Source: Molossus alvarezi (lineage: Eukaryota; Chordata; Mammalia; Chiroptera; Molossidae). From it: DNA of 64,000 nt. The stretch covers positions 29,391,501 through 29,455,500 of the forward strand of contig CM073887.1 in NCBI GenBank assembly GCA_037176705.1, read 5' to 3'. A program made the translations under genes and the position numbers. The stretch's first letter is position 1; every line of letters starts with the position of its first letter. Below, one piece after another: positions 1 to 13,699 of this stretch. The notes under the pieces are model-generated. The model had not been told where the DNA came from, searched no databases, and saw only the letters and a program-made list of their open reading frames with translations.

Positions 1-3000
1 ACCTCTGATGGAGCACTGTAGTCCTACATTTTTTTCCCCACTCTTCCTTAGTCCTGTAAATGAAGGTACTTAAATAGACACAGGTCTGCCTGCCCCTGCT
101 TAGATCAAGAACATGACTGATATCCAGGCACAGAAATCTCACACTCAATTTTATTAAAGAAGCAAAATAATCACCCACAACTATTTTGCTAGACCTTGGT
201 AAGCAAGTTTAATTTATGTGTTTAGAGGTTACTGTATTTCTTATGTGAGTATAGCAAATAGTACAGAGTAGTTATTCACAAGTGTAGGGTTTATCCCACC
301 AGTGTTGGTGCCACCTTACGAGGCCTGTTTAAAATGCAGATTCTTGTATCGCATATAAGAACCCCAGAATCAGAATCTCTCTGGTTGGGCCTGGGAACTT
401 TTAACAAGCATCACCTCTGCTAAATTCTCTTGCCCACCTCAACCTGATAACTATGGGCATAGTGTACGGTCTGCTGGTCCGAATGCAGAGTTAGGGAAGG
501 CGAGGGCTTGGGAAATCAGGAAGGTGGGAATGGCGTAGAGCAGGTCAGTACAGATTCTTCTAAGCCCTCTGGTTGTGCCTGCAGCTTTTGACTTTCATTC
601 AGAGTGAGCTTGTGTCTTTCCAGTTCAAGGAATCTTCTCTCAGTGAGAGGCCCCTACTGTTGTAGGTAGTCTCCAATTTCATGGAATAATTTTATATCAT
701 TCTGACACTTGATTACTATAATCTTGGTAGAGGGAGTTGAATGGCTTACACATGTCCTCCAGAGAACCAGGAAACATTTTTTGGAATGTGACTTCAACTT
801 GAAATGATGCCACTAGAGGGCCAGTTTCAGAGAAGTTGGGGAACTTATCCCTAAGTGGCCAGAGGGTCCCCACATTCTAAAATCTAGTTGATTTTGATAT
901 TGAGCAATTATGACCTTGTTATAAGCACAATCAATATTTTTGCACTGTGTAAGTTCAAACAAATTCTGTACTGGATTCATTCATTAAGTATAAAATATTA
1001 ATAGAGCTTTATTAGCCCACAAACAATAGAACATCCTACTCTCTCTAATGAGAAATTATGTCCCATGATCATTCACATTACCCATGATTATTCAAATTAA
1101 CATCTGAGATTCTAATTCTCGTTAATTTAAGGGATGACTGTGTCACAATGTATTCCTGTTTGTTTAAGCACATTGTTATGTCTTTTAATGATGTTATGTT
1201 TTGGTTAATATAGCAGACAATGGTATATAAACCCATTAAATTACTACATTTGCTATAAGTATAAGACAAATTGTATTCTAATTAAAATGATATGTTTGCA
1301 TAGGCTACATATCTTTAAATTAGAAAAGATCACCCTCTTAAATAATAAATGATTAAAAGTAATTTTCTTTTCCATTTAATATTATTCACATATCTAATGA
1401 GTACTGTGTCTTGAAGATACCATTATTAGGGTTCACATTCATATATCAGCAAGGAGTAATTTGTATGTCTAAGGAAATAAATCATGTAAATAAGCACAGA
1501 AATATATTTATGGTATAATTATTGACCATATTTAATATTTCATAACATATCTACACTATAAAATGTTAATATGTAAACTGATAAGGTGAAATTTAAAAAA
1601 TATATGCCTAGTCTATATTGAATTGATAGTTACTTAGAATTTCTTGATTTTTGGTTGTCATGAATAGAAAGGATCCAAATCTTTTCTCAGTGTGGTCATA
1701 TTAGCCAAATCACCCAAATCACAATACATCACTCTGAGTTGTTTGTTCTTGTTGTTTTCATACCATTAAGTTGAATTATTCATATAACCTACTTAACATA
1801 AAGCCTTCAATAAGGTAATAGCTCAGCAAACATTTGCTATTTTTGTTATTATATTGTTTTAACTCAGTAGGGCTTGATATATCTGGAAGGGCTTTTTCTA
1901 TAGCTCTCTTTGAGCTCACACAGCTTATATAAATATAAAAAGCTAGGAAGAAAAAATATCACATTCGCTTGGAGCTTTTTCTTATGTTATGTAGACTATC
2001 AGTCATTTAAAAATATGGTTGTGAAGATAATAAGCTTATGTTTACATAGGTCACAGATATTTAGTTCATGAGTTTTCCTAATCAGTTGCACAGAAAGTGC
2101 TTTACAAGGTTCAAGCTTGATTGAGCTTGTTTGAAAAGACTATAATTTTCAAACCCATGAACATATTTATTATGCACTTGATGAGGAATGAATTTATAGT
2201 TATAATGAAAAATTTTATACAGGTAATACTAAACTTACAGATGTAGGAAAATTCTTTCTTCCTAAGAATGAACTCATAACAGTAAAAACAAAACAAAGTG
2301 AAAGTTTTTCAAAGACCAACACAGATGATTTTTTTCTGAAACTCTCCGTCAAGTGTTCAGGGATCGCAGAATACAGCACTTTTACAAGACTTTCAGTTTG
2401 TTGCTTAAAATGGTAGGGTGGTTTCAGAAAATGAAAAATGTTCAATACCTGTGTGGACTTCATTCCACTAGGTTCTTAAACGTCTGTTGCTTCATATTTG
2501 TGATCTCACTGTATTGTCTTTCTAAAATGTATTTATAGTGTTGGCATTTGCCCTTTATAAAGGGTATGTTCTAGGTAGTGTGATAAGTAAATCTGAAAGG
2601 AATAGATGGTTTTGTGATCAAGCTCTTCCTCTCCTTCATAGCAGATGTATTTCTGAGTACTATCTCTAAGGCTATAAATTTGAAAAATTGTGTTTTACTA
2701 GTTATTTACATTTTGCATTTGCGTAAGATATTTATACCAAAATGGGTCAGTTAATTTAAGTTAAATTTTTATTTGATTTAAATATAATGTTTTCTTTTCT
2801 TTTATTTTGTTTTCAACATGGAGCTGAGAGACACCTTCTCTTATTAATGCTAATTACACAGCATTGTTTTAAGACTCTTCTCTGGGGCAGACTGTAAATA
2901 ATGTTCTCCTGATGTTTTTTCTGATTACTGTGATTTAATTAAGAATTTGCTATGTAATATCAAGTGTACCATAAAAGTTTTTTTCACTTATTTTTGTAAA

Positions 3001-3250
3001 GAATATGAAGACTTGTTGAGATTTATTTGGAAATATTGAACTTCAGCTAAGTTTTCTGGAAGACATTTTCTTAAACTTAAAATCCAAATGATAATAAGTT
3101 ACAACTACAATGTTTAAAGCATTATGCTTCATGTAATATGTGGATTTGAACAAAACCAATGAGTTAATTAAAAATAAAACAGGTAAAATCTTAAGCAATG
3201 TGTATGAAAGCTAAATTTAACTTGAAGATGACGTACTACCAAAGTGTGGG
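1..3250. other. Intron-like DNA without a recognised gene
   Basis: AT-rich unique-looking sequence. The only recognisable item is a short MER5-like patch near 330-420. No splice-bounded open frame, CpG island or RNA gene was seen on either strand. Confidence 0.6.
325..420 (+). repeat. MER5-like hAT fragment
   Basis: The phrases AAAATGCAGATTC, CCCCAGAATCAGAATCTCT and GGGCCTGGGAACTT occur in the order typical of the MER5A family of old mammalian hAT MITEs. The ends are eroded, so the boundaries are approximate. Confidence 0.5.
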
Positions 3251-3260
3251 CAATTTCTTA

Positions 3261-6057
3261 ATTTTTAAATTTTCTTATTCATTAATTTGTTTTTGTTACA
3301 GATGTTTCTCATTTTTCCCCCATTGACACCCTCCTCCTCTTTCCCCTGCCCCATCCCCAGCTTTGTTGTCTATGTTCATTGGTCATGCATACATGCATAT
3401 AAGTTTTGTGGTTTATCTCTCCCCCTCCCAACCCCTCTCCTCTGAGGCCTGTCAGCCTGTACCCCACCTCTATGTCTCTGGGTTAATTCTGTTCAGCAGT
3501 TTGTTTAGTTCATTATATTCCACAAATAAGTGAGATCATGTGATATTTGTCTTTCTTTGCTTGGCTTGTTTCACTTAGCATAATACTCTCCAGGTCCCTC
3601 GATGTCATCTCAAAGGATATGAGATCTTTCTTTCTTACAGCTGCATAGTACACCATTGTGTAAATGTACTACAGCTTTTTTATCCATTTGTCTACTGATG
3701 GACACTTGGGCTGATTCCAGACCTTAGCTATTGTTAATACTGCTGCTATGAACATAAGGGTACATATATTCTTTCTGATTGGTGTTTCAGGCTTTTTAGG
3801 GTATATTCCTAGAAGTGGGATCACTGGGTCAAATGGAAGTTCAATTTTTAACTTTTTGAGGTAACACCATAGTGTTTTCCACAGTGGCTGCACCAGTTTG
3901 CATTTCCACCAGCACTGTACTAGAGTTCTCTTTTCTCCACACCCTGCCAACACTTGTTGTTTGATGATTTGTTGATGGCGGCCATTCTGACAGGTTTGAG
4001 GTGATACCTCATTGTTGTTTTAATTTGCATCTCTCTGATGATTAATGACATTGAGCATTTCTTCATATGTCTCTTGGCCATTTGTATGTCCTGTTTGGAG
4101 AGATGTCTATTTAGATCCACTGCCCATTTTTTAATTGGGTTCTTTGTCTTCCTTTTGTTGAGTTGTATGAGTACCCTATATATTTTGAAAATTAACCCCT
4201 TATTTGATGCATCATTGGCGATTATGGTATCCCATATAGTGGGATCCTTTTCTGTTTTAATGGTTGTTTCTTTTGCTGTGCAGAAACCTTTGAGTTTGAT
4301 GTAGTCCCACGTGTTCACTTTTTCCTTTGTTTCTCTTGCCTTAGGTGTTGTATCAGTGAAAATTCTGCTGCGTATGATGTCTGAAATTTTGTTGCTTGCA
4401 TTTTCTTCTAGAATTTTTATGGATTCATGAGTCACATTTAAGTCTTTTATCCATTTTGAGTTTATTCTTGTGTATGGTGTAAGTTGGTGTTCTAGCTTTA
4501 TTTTTTGCAAGTCGCTGTCCAATTTTCCCAACACCATTTATTGAAGAGACTGTCTTGACTCCACTGTATGCTCTTGCCTCCTTTGTCAAATATTAATTGA
4601 GCATATTATCTTGGGTCAATTTCTAGGTTCTCTATTTTGTTCCATTGATCTATATGCCTGTTCTTGTGCCAGTAACAGGCTATTTTGATTAGAGTGGCTT
4701 TGTAGTATAACCTGAAATCTGGTAACGTGATCCCTCCTACTTTGTTCTTCTTTTTCAAGATTGTTGTGGCTATTTGGGGTCTTTTTTCATATCATATAAA
4801 CTTTTCGAGTGTTTGTTCTAGTTCTGTGAAGTATGGCATTGGTATTTTGATGGGGATTGCATTGAATCTATAGATTGCTTTGTGTAGTATGGACATTTTA
4901 ATGATGTTAATTCTTCCAATCCATGAACAAGATATATGCTTCCACTTTTTTGTATCTTCCTCTATTTCTTTTTTCAAAGACTTACATTTTTCTGTGAAGA
5001 GGTCCTTTACTTCTTTGGTCATGTTTATTTCTAGGTATCTTAATTTTTTTGCTGTGATGGTAAATTGGATGTTTTTTAGTTTCTCTTTCTGTGATTTCAT
5101 CATTGGTGTATAAGAATGCCATCGATTTCTTGAGGTTAATTTTGCCAAATTCATTTATTAAATCTAGTAGATTTTTGATGGAGTCTTTAGGGTTTTTTAT
5201 GTACAATATCATGTCATCTACAAATAATGACAGTTTCACTTTCTCCTTTCCAATTTGGATCCCCTTTATTTTTTCTTCATGTCTAATTGCTGTGACTAAG
5301 ACTTCCAGTACTATGTTAAATAAGAGTGGTAAAAGTGGACATCCCTGTCTTGTTCCAGTTCTTAAGGGGAATGCTTTCAGTTTTTGCCCATTGAGTATGA
5401 TGTTGGCTGTAGGTTTTTCATATATGGCCTTTGTTATGTTGAGATATGATCCCTCTATTCCCACATTGCTGAGCATTCTTATCAGAAATGTGTACTGGAT
5501 TTTGTCAAATGGTTTTTCAGCATCTATTGAGATGAACATATAGTTTTTATCTTTTCTTTTGTTTATGTGGTATAACACATTTATTGATTTGCGAATATTG
5601 TACCATCCTTGCATGCCTGGGATGAAACCCCCTTGGTCATGATGAATAATTTTTTTGATGTATTGCTGGATTCTATTTGCTAATAATTTGTTAAGGATTT
5701 TGGCATCTGTGTTCATTATAGATATTGGCGTGTAGTTTTCTTTCTTTGTAGTGTCTTTATTTGGTTTCAGAATTAGGATTATGCTGGCCTCATAAAATAA
5801 GTTTGAAAGTGTTCTGTGTTGTTGGATTTTTTTTTTTGGGGGGAATAGTTTGAGGAGAATGGGTATTAGATCTTCTTTGAATGTTCAATAGAACTCCCCC
5901 ATGAAGCCATCTGGGCCTGGGCTTTTGTTTGCTGGGAGTTTCTTAATTACATCTTCAATTTCCTTTGTTGTTATTGGTCTGTTCAAGTTTTCTATCTCTT
6001 CCTGGTTCAGTTTCAGAGACTATGTGTTTCTAGAAATGTGTCCATTTCTCCTAGATT
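3261..6057 (-). mobile_element. 5'-truncated L1 with 10-bp TSD
   Basis: Antisense L1: the 3' UTR is at the left (3261 to about 3525) and ORF2 runs leftward from 6057. The insertion is bounded by the direct repeat CAATTTCTTA at 3251-3260 and 6058-6067, which fixes both ends. About 2.8 kb of element remains, covering the reverse transcriptase through the C-terminal end of ORF2; ORF1, the endonuclease and the 5' UTR are absent. The same subfamily appears at 45.8 kb and 61.3 kb, and all share the 3' UTR phrase ATGCATATAAGTTNTGTGG (antisense sense). Confidence 0.93.
3525..6057 (-). pseudogene. L1 ORF2 remnant (reverse transcriptase to C-terminus)
   Basis: Translation of the minus strand gives L1 ORF2 blocks in order: [11 protein letters not shown] and [15 protein letters not shown] (RT motifs), [10 protein letters not shown] (catalytic block, normally FADD), then [13 protein letters not shown] and PFDPVIPLLGIYPKKPET near the C-terminus. 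The blocks fall in at least four frames (5716-4982, 5154-4792, 4537-3920, 3953-3669) separated by frameshifts and stops. The catalytic block reads FVDD rather than FADD. No intact protein can be made. Confidence 0.92.
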
Positions 6058-6631
6058 CAATTTCTTATATATAAAATCATTTTCACAATAAGAAAAAGAT
6101 GTAATTTGCAAACATTGTTACAGAAGTATGCATAGTAAGCAATAAAACACATTGTTAGATCAGGACAAAGAAAATACCAGTAGCTTTATCCCATTTTCTT
6201 GAACTAGGTATCTTCCTTCTACATAATTTTATAATAGGATAATTATATGGAGTTATTTTATTAGACTCTTCAATAAAACTTGGAAAGAACTCCAGGTATT
6301 AGGAAATTTTATGCCCAGCCATACCCTTATACATCTGTCTAGAAATAGTCTAGACATGTTACAAGAAGTAATTAGCTAAGTACCCTCAGAGTTCAGCTCT
6401 GTGCCACACTGATGCTCATCTGTGAGTAATGACTTTGGATTATACAAATTCCAGATATAAATCCCAGTGAGTTCTGATGAAGAACCTTATGAGCACCTTC
6501 AAAATGAATATGGAAGAGTAAAGCATATAAGGTTTCTCTGACTGAATATCAAAGATTATTATCAAATCCTAGTACTTGTAATCTGTGGTATCTGCATTGA
6601 AATAGGTTAATGAAATTAAATAGAAAATTAT

Positions 6632-6836
6632 TTTTTCTTTGTTGATTTTAGAGAGAGAGAAAGGGAGAGGGAGAGATAGAAACATCAATGAGAAAGAACA
6701 TTGATTGACTGTCTTCTGCATGCCACCCACTGGGGATTGGGCCCACAACCTGGGCATGTGCCCTGACCAGGTATTGAACTGGCAACCTTTTGGTGCGTGG
6801 ATTGATGCTCAGCCACTGAGCCATACCGGCTGGGCT
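6632..6836 (-). mobile_element. Ves SINE (A-tail type)
   Basis: Antisense tRNA-related head ending GCCATACCGGCTGGGC at the right, GA-rich block and TTGATTTTAGAG tail side at the left. It is flanked by an imperfect TSD AAATAGAAAATTAT (6618-6631) and AAATAGAGAATTTA (6838-6851). Confidence 0.9.
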
Positions 6837-7155
6837 CAAATAGAGAATTTAAAAAATTAAAACAGTTACAAGGAAACCCAAAATATTTAACTAAAACAAA
6901 ATTATATAAATCAACTTTTAAAAAAAATTAAAGTAAATTATAATAAAAGTATAAATTAAATAAAATTTATAGGTAAAGTAAATTAAAGTAAAATCTTTTA
7001 AAATCAATTTAAAAACTAAGTTGAAAAACTCAAGTTGAAAATGTGAGAATATTTTTATGAAGGGGAGGTGTTTTCTTAAACATTACATCTTTATTAAAAG
7101 CCATTAAACAATCCAATACATTGTATAAATGATAATTAAAATCTATTTACATTAT

Positions 7156-7358
7156 GCCCTGGCCTGTTTGACTCAGCAGTTAGAGCATCAGCCCACAAGC
7201 CAGAGAAACCCAGGTTTGGTTCCTGCTAAGGGCACGTACCTCAGTTGCAGTTCGGGGCCGTGTGGGTGGGGACCACTCCATGGTCTCTCTCACATCTTTG
7301 TTTCTCTCTCTCTCTTCCTCCCTCTGTGAAGATGAATGCAAACAAACAAACAAAAAAA
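7156..7358 (+). mobile_element. Ves SINE
   Basis: Starts GCCCTGGCCTGTTTGACTCAG (tRNA head) and continues GGGCACGTACCTCAGTTGCAG, CT-rich run and an A-rich tail. TSD CTATTTACATTAT at 7143-7155 and CTGTTTACATTAT at 7359-7371. This is the head-plus-GTACCT lineage. Confidence 0.92.
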
Positions 7359-7396
7359 CTGTTTACATTATACTTAAAATCAAAAGTAAAAGTAAA

Positions 7397-7618
7397 GCTC
7401 AGCTGGTGTGGCTCAGTGGTTGAGCGTGAACCCATGTACCAAGAGGTCACCAATTTGATTCCTGGTCAGCGCACATGCCCAGATTGTGGGCCCAATCTCC
7501 AGTGGGCGGCATGTATGAGGCAGCCAATCAAAGTTCTCTTTAATCGATGTTTCTATCTCTCTCTCTCTTTTCCTCTCTCTCTAAAAATCAATAAAGAAAA
7601 AATATTTAAAAAAATAAT
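7397..7618 (+). mobile_element. Ves SINE
   Basis: tRNA-derived head (GGTGTGGCTCAGTGGTTGAG), central TGGGCCCAATCTCCAGTGGG block, TC run and CTAAAAATCAATAAAG tail. The direct repeat AAAAGTAAAAGTAAA flanks it at 7382-7396 and 7619-7633. Confidence 0.93.
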
Positions 7619-7879
7619 AAAAGTAAAAGTAAACAATGTAATTAAAATTTTATTTAAATAAAATAAGAAGTCAGAAGCCAAAGTTGAGGGAAGGAAGCTG
7701 TGTCCCCTGAGCTAGTTTTCCTCCATACTTTATATGCAATTCTGCCCCCTACAGGTTGGCTTTAGTTATTTTTGTGTTTACTGTAAGACTGTCAGTGGGC
7801 TGAGTCAAGCCTGTAGTTTGATTTTTCAAGATAAGTAATGAAATAAATGAAGCAGATGATTACTGGAATTAATGGGGTG

Positions 7880-7996
7880 GTCACATTGTAAGGTATAAAA
7901 ATGTCAAATTATTATACGGTACACCTGAAACGACTATAACCAATATAAGATTGTATAGCAACTATGCTTAAATTTAAAAAAAAAAAAAAATTTTAA
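7880..7996 (+). mobile_element. L1 3'-end fragment
   Basis: GGTACACCTGAAACGACTATAACC followed by a TATAGCAACTATGCTTAAAT-like end and a run of A is the 3' terminus of an older laurasiatherian L1 in sense orientation. Only about 0.1 kb survives; the left edge is uncertain. Confidence 0.65.
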
Positions 7997-7999
7997 AGA

Positions 8000-10900
8000 A
8001 ATGAAAAATGCACTTAAGGTTGCCTGAGGGAAGGTTTGATAGATTTTCAAGCTGGTACTCAGTATTTTCTTGGCTACTCTCTGGGTGTTCAAGGATCCAA
8101 TTTGCAATAGATTGCCTTATTTAAGAAACTTGAGAGGCATTTTTGTTAGCCTCCAGCTCCAAGGAAGCATTATGGTCATTTCTGTTTCTAATTCCATGAG
8201 AATAGAGAAAGGGAGATAAATTTTAGTAGCAATCTTCAGCACAACCAGTTCCACTGGGAGTTTATATTCATTGCCCCAAGAATATGATGAATTAGAGAAC
8301 CAAAGTTGTTTTTAAAATATTTTGGTTCTCAGGGTTATGGTGGACTTTGCAGAATTACAAGGGTGCTGAAGCAGGTCATCTCTAGTTTGGCTGATGCTAC
8401 TAAATTGTGTTACAATTCTTTGTAGTTAATTTCCATGTAGTATTTGCCCTTAATTAATTAGAAGGGGTTATCCCAAAAGACCTCATATGTGAGATGAAAA
8501 GAGATCAGACTGGTACTTGTTCTTTATTTTCTTCTAGAAACATTTGTTTCAAAGATGTATAATCAAAAAGTTGTTATGGATATATTGCCAGGACTCACAC
8601 GTCTAGTCTACTTCAATTAGTATATTTTGTGTTGATAGATTGTTATCAAGAATGTGAAAACACATGACATACTTGTGCCTAGAACATGATCAATATTCAG
8701 TAAGTACTTTTTAGTATCATATTATAAAACATTATGTCACTACCTTTTGTTGTTTTTCCTTCTCTTTATTTTTCTTTCCAAATATAAAATTTGCTTGAAA
8801 AATATTCGACCTCTTACCCGTAGTTTGTTTTTCAAATTTGAAACCTGGTATAAAATAAAATAAAAGTTGTCTTGTGTCATTTGCTGGAAACTATCTCGAC
8901 TTCTGGTGTGTTTTTACTCATGACTTGTGTTTTATTCACTGGCCACTGTTGGCCACAGAACTGAACAATTCCTTTCAATTTTTGTTAGAAATTTCTAGGG
9001 AAGTTTTAACCACTTTTGTCTGTTTTGGCTCAAATCAGTAGGAATGTGCTGGTCTTTGGTTGACTTAGCTGAAGTTTACCTATATGTCTGGTTTACTCTC
9101 TGCCTTACATGTTTTGTGTGAAAACATGGAGGTTTTGATTCTGAAAAACATGAAAGTCCTACACAGAACTAGGTAACACTAACCTGTTTTCCTTGCATAC
9201 CACGATGACCCAGATCTCTCCTGTGGGGGAGGCATGAGGTCATTCTGAAATAGATCCTGGGTCCCAGTGACTTTTCTACTAACTGTGGACTCCATCCTTG
9301 GAGTCTCCTCACACTTCTCTAAATGTGAGTTAGAATATGTTGGAGACTCTTGACATAAGTGAGGGGCCGTTTTCCCCAAAGCATTTCAGTTTCAAATACA
9401 GAGCAGATTAAGTCATCCCCTGTGTAGCACTTTATTGTTAAACTGTGACAGAATATTTTTTTCTCTTGTACAATAAATGTACTCTCAATTTAAAGAACTT
9501 AAGCTGCCAGAAACCTTGGTATGGAATAGGTTGAATTTAAAATCTGCCTGACATTGACAAAATTGCAATAATTTTTTTAATAGCAAATAAAATCTGTAAC
9601 ATAGTACCTTTGGGATTTTAGGCAGAGTCTATCTTAAGAGCGGTATTCTTCTTTAATTTACATTTTAAGTGCTCATCATGGTAGATAGCAATGAATTCAG
9701 AAGACAGAGACTACAATGATTTTCTCTTCTCTTGAACTAGGGCAATATCTTCAAGGTCATACAATATATTATTATTATTTTTAGACTTTTAAAGCCTCAT
9801 TTTTTTACATTATGTCAAGCAAACTTAATGCAGTTTAGATACAAAGTAGAGTAATAGGTCTTCCACACAAACCATATATTAAATTACTAATCTTTAGCTA
9901 AAATTTTGCAGTGTGCAATAAGTTACACTCATCATGTTTAGGAGAAAATAATTTTTAAATAGCACCCAAACTAAGATCAATGTGATTGATTACTTTTGGT
10001 TTGCATAATTCTATTTGTTACCCGCTTTGAAAAGGATTGTCGTTTTCATAACTTCCGGTTTATATTACCATGACTGCAGATGTTGTGTCTTAAGTTTTTC
10101 TTGACTATGATATTAAAAATAAAAATATAAAGACATGAACTTCATTATTCCAAATAAAATTTTCTTTTATTAATTTAACATATTAAAACCTGATCAAGTG
10201 AGTGAAAGAATGTAGAAAAGGACACTGCAAAGTCGGCCAGAAAGGTGAAATGAAATCATGCAAATGTTGTGATTGAAACTAAAAGGAGAAAAGGTTAAAT
10301 AAATGGGTCACTTTTGTCTGAGCATTTTTAAGATGAGTTGGTAGGAGCTGGATTATAGTAGGTTGAGAACTGTAACCCAAGTGTTAAGAAGATCCGTTGA
10401 TGAACACAGCCACTAATAAAATCTGTATCTGTTGGCTTTTACCCTCTTGATATTTCTACAACAGCATGCTGCTGCTCGGCATTAAAAATACATTTTGTAC
10501 ATTGTTTAGAAAAATATATTTCAGTGTATCATCCCTGAGAAGAAGAAGTGCCTGTTTTGATGTCTGATTCCTGTGAAAATAAACCCCAATGCAGAAAGTC
10601 AACATGTGAAATAAATTGCATCCAAAAATATGAGAAGAATATTGAAGTTGCTTCTTTTTTTAACCTTGCCACCCATAAGCCAGGTAGACATCCAGCAGAG
10701 AAAAACTAAGGGCAGCGTGCTGAGATATATCACATTATCTTGGCCATATTAGAGCATGATTTTAACCAGTCATTTTACACCATGTCACAGACCACAGCTT
10801 TCAGCAAGGTGGAAGATTGATGACCCATTTTGTATATGTACCAACATACATAATCCAGAGCACTTAGATCAAATTCATTTTAAAATAACTCATAATGTTC

Positions 10901-11540
10901 ATGGTGAAGAAGAAACTGACAGCACTTGATTTAATAAGATGTATGCAAAAAAATGAATAAAGTTTATTATATTTTCTTTTGAAGGTCATCATAAAAATGA
11001 GCATATATATTGTATTTAATTTCAGGCTACACATAATGCGCCTTTTGACTGGGATAAAGTCTGCGGAGCACTTCAGGCAGACTGCATATGTCATTGTGCG
11101 CTGTGTGTTTTTTTTCTAAGTTTGATGCACTAGTGCTGACAGTTTGAAGTCCAGCCTATTGTAAGGTTATAAAATTTAAATAAATTATTTGGTTAAGTCA
11201 GCTAGACTCAAAGTTTCATTCTGTTTTGTAATTGTCAAAGCTGCTTTAAAAATATATATATATGTATATTCTGTACTATATATAACCCGGTGAAAATCAT
11301 AGTGATAGAAAAAATGTATGAATAAATTTTTTTCTAAAAATTGTACTTAATATGATCCTATAAAGACGTGACACTGTTGTCCTTTCAATGGACCTTTGGA
11401 AACTCCAGTGAGTAGCAAATACAAAGTTGTTGGGGTTCAAAGAGATGTAGTTTCTAAACAATCTCTTAGACACTAAACATTTGTACATGTGTGTGTTTTT
11501 TTTTCTTTCCATGATGAATGGATTCTAGTCAGGCATTATT
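8000..11540. other. Intron-like DNA, nothing recognised
   Basis: No coherent coding exon, RNA gene or young repeat was recognised on either strand. The sequence is AT-rich with short homopolymers, and the few open frames of 60-76 codons have no family resemblance. Confidence 0.55.
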
Positions 11541-11544
11541 GTAG

Positions 11545-11690
11545 TATTAAAAACACTGGACCCAGAATCAGGACAGCCGTATTCTAGGCCCTCTCCTCTT
11601 CATTACAGGCATACCAGTTATTCTCACAGGTTCTCATTTTCTTCACCTGCAAAAAGAAGGGGTCACGCTAGGTCTCTAATATGGTTTTCA
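11545..11690 (+). repeat. MIR SINE (ancient)
   Basis: Contains CACTGGACCCAGAATCAG, a TTCTAGGC pattern and TTCTCATTTTCTTCACCTGCA, which are MIR core and 3' landmarks in the sense order. It is diverged and has no TSD. Confidence 0.6.
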
Positions 11691-12463
11691 GTTTGGTTAT
11701 TTGTATTCTGTATTGTAAATAAATATTTTACTTAAAAAATGTTTTCAGTAGAAGAGTTCATTTAACTGCAGCATCAATAGTTGTGCAAAGCAAAGGTGTG
11801 TTGGAAAATAAATATTTACCACCTAAAGTGCTTTCCATATGTAGATTCTTTATTTGTTAAATAGTTAAAAAAATTTTTTTTAATTAAATAAAATTCAGCA
11901 TGAATACTTTCTCCCAATGCAAGTTTAAATTATACATTTTACACCACAGTCCCTCTAACATGGCAATTAATATATTTTATCCACATTGAGCTTTTTCTTC
12001 CAGCTTCAGATTAAGCTAGCTATTGAAAGGTATAATTGTTCAGAATCTGGGCAGTTTTGTTCATCCAAATTAAGGACTCCAATGTGATTAAAATTAAAGT
12101 TCCCCCCTCTTTGGAACAGTGAAATAATGTAATGATTATAATTTTTATTATTTAACACTTTTAATTCTATTCTTATCCCAGTTATAAGCTTTTAACATAG
12201 AGCACCACATTTAGAACTTTTAGATACTTTCACAATATAAACCAATAATCATATAATTAAGAACTGAAAAAAATTGATATTTGCTAGTGGTTCCATGTAG
12301 ATTTGAAAGACTCTTCCCGATGCAGCCTGGACCTAGAAGTCACATAGCTATTCCTCTCTCATTATCACTGCTTTTGTCTATCCTGTATCTTCACTTACCA
12401 GTATTCTCTTTTCCATTATGATTCAGTCTGAGAAATTAGCTCTTTTTTCTCTATGGCTACTTC

Positions 12464-12670
12464 ATTTTATTTTTTTATTGATTTTTTTAGAGAGAGAGGA
12501 AGGGAGAGAGGGATAGAAACATTAATGTGAGAAACATTGATCGATTGCCTCCTGCACGCCCCCTACTGAGGATAGAGCCCGAAACTGTAGTATGTGCCCA
12601 GACCCGGAATTGACCTGGGACCTCTCATCCATGGGATGATGCTCAGTCCACTGAGCCACACCAGCTGGGC
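12464..12670 (-). mobile_element. Ves SINE
   Basis: Antisense head ACTGAGCCACACCAGCTGGG at the right and TTTTTTATTGATTTTTTTAG tail side at the left. A clear 13-bp TSD CTATGGCTACTTC lies at 12451-12463 and 12671-12683. Confidence 0.94.
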
Positions 12671-12737
12671 CTATGGCTACTTCTTTACAGGTTGTCTCTT
12701 TATTTCTGACTCATTATGGGTGTCTTTTTTGTTATTG

Positions 12738-12907
12738 TTGTTGTTACAGTTTACGTTCAATATTATTTTCTATTAGTTGTAGATGAACAGCATAGTGGTT
12801 AGACAACCATATACTTTACAATGTTCTCCTTGATATTTCCAGTACCCACCTACAACCATAGATAGTTATTACAATATTATTGACTATATTTCCTGTGCTG
12901 TATATGA
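12738..12907 (-). mobile_element. Older L1 3' UTR fragment
   Basis: Antisense landmarks: GTTCAATATTATTTTCTATT, AACAGCATAGTGGTTAGACA and GTTATTACAATATTATTGAC. These match the 3' region of an L1 lineage common in laurasiatherians and different from the younger L1 at 3.3 kb. Confidence 0.7.
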
Positions 12908-13699
12908 TGTGTGCATGAAAAGTAGAATTATAACAGAACCATGGAATAAATTTGATTGGAGTCAGCCTTCAGTTCAGATACCAGTTGTGACATTGACCAG
13001 CTTTCTAAACTTGCACACTTTATCTTGATATGTTTCTCCTTCTTCATATATTGGTTCAGTAGTAAACAATATTATCTAGAAAAAAATGTTTTGGAGTAAT
13101 TAAATACCACAAGATACCATCCCAGTATGTCTAGTTGGATATATGTGACCTTTTTACCTTTGCTGTTCTCTTTTATGGTTATACAACATGAAGGCCATGA
13201 CTCTTAGCTCTTGTGTTTTGTTTTGTTCTTTAATTAGAATGAGTATTTAAAGATAGTACATTGATGGAGAGATTCCACTGCCCATAATAAAACTTGATTC
13301 TTTGGGGCATTGTTTTTCTAAGAGAAATATTACATTAGAACTCATCCACAGAGTTCAGAGTAAGTGTGAAGTTAGAGTGGGTCAAAGATGGAAACAGCTT
13401 CTATAAAACTGACTTGCCTGATGGATGTCAGAGACAGCTCTCTGGTCTTGCCAAGTTCAGTTGTGCTGAGAGTGGCAAGGTTGTCTGTTTTTGACAAGAG
13501 AGGCTTTTACAAAGAAACTTCACACTGAAAGCCCAATTTTGATCCAGGTGTATAAGAAAAGCTTTCTGTAATAACAGCAACTTAGTTTCTAGCTTGATTT
13601 CACAGTCAGTTTTAATTATTTTTTCAGTTACATGAAGAATATTAAGAATCCCTAATGTATACCTCCTATTTTAAATTAATTGTTTATCACCATTAATTT

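Noticed and set aside
4038..5543. Plus-strand open frames of 77-150 codons
   Set aside because: They are antisense shadows of the L1 ORF2 on the minus strand.
7156..7358. tRNA-like heads of Ves SINEs as functional tRNA genes
   Set aside because: They continue into SINE bodies with A-rich tails and TSDs, and the cloverleaf is degraded.
7129..7661. Open frames of 66-138 codons over the SINE pair
   Set aside because: They are made of Ves SINE sequence and CT-rich runs.
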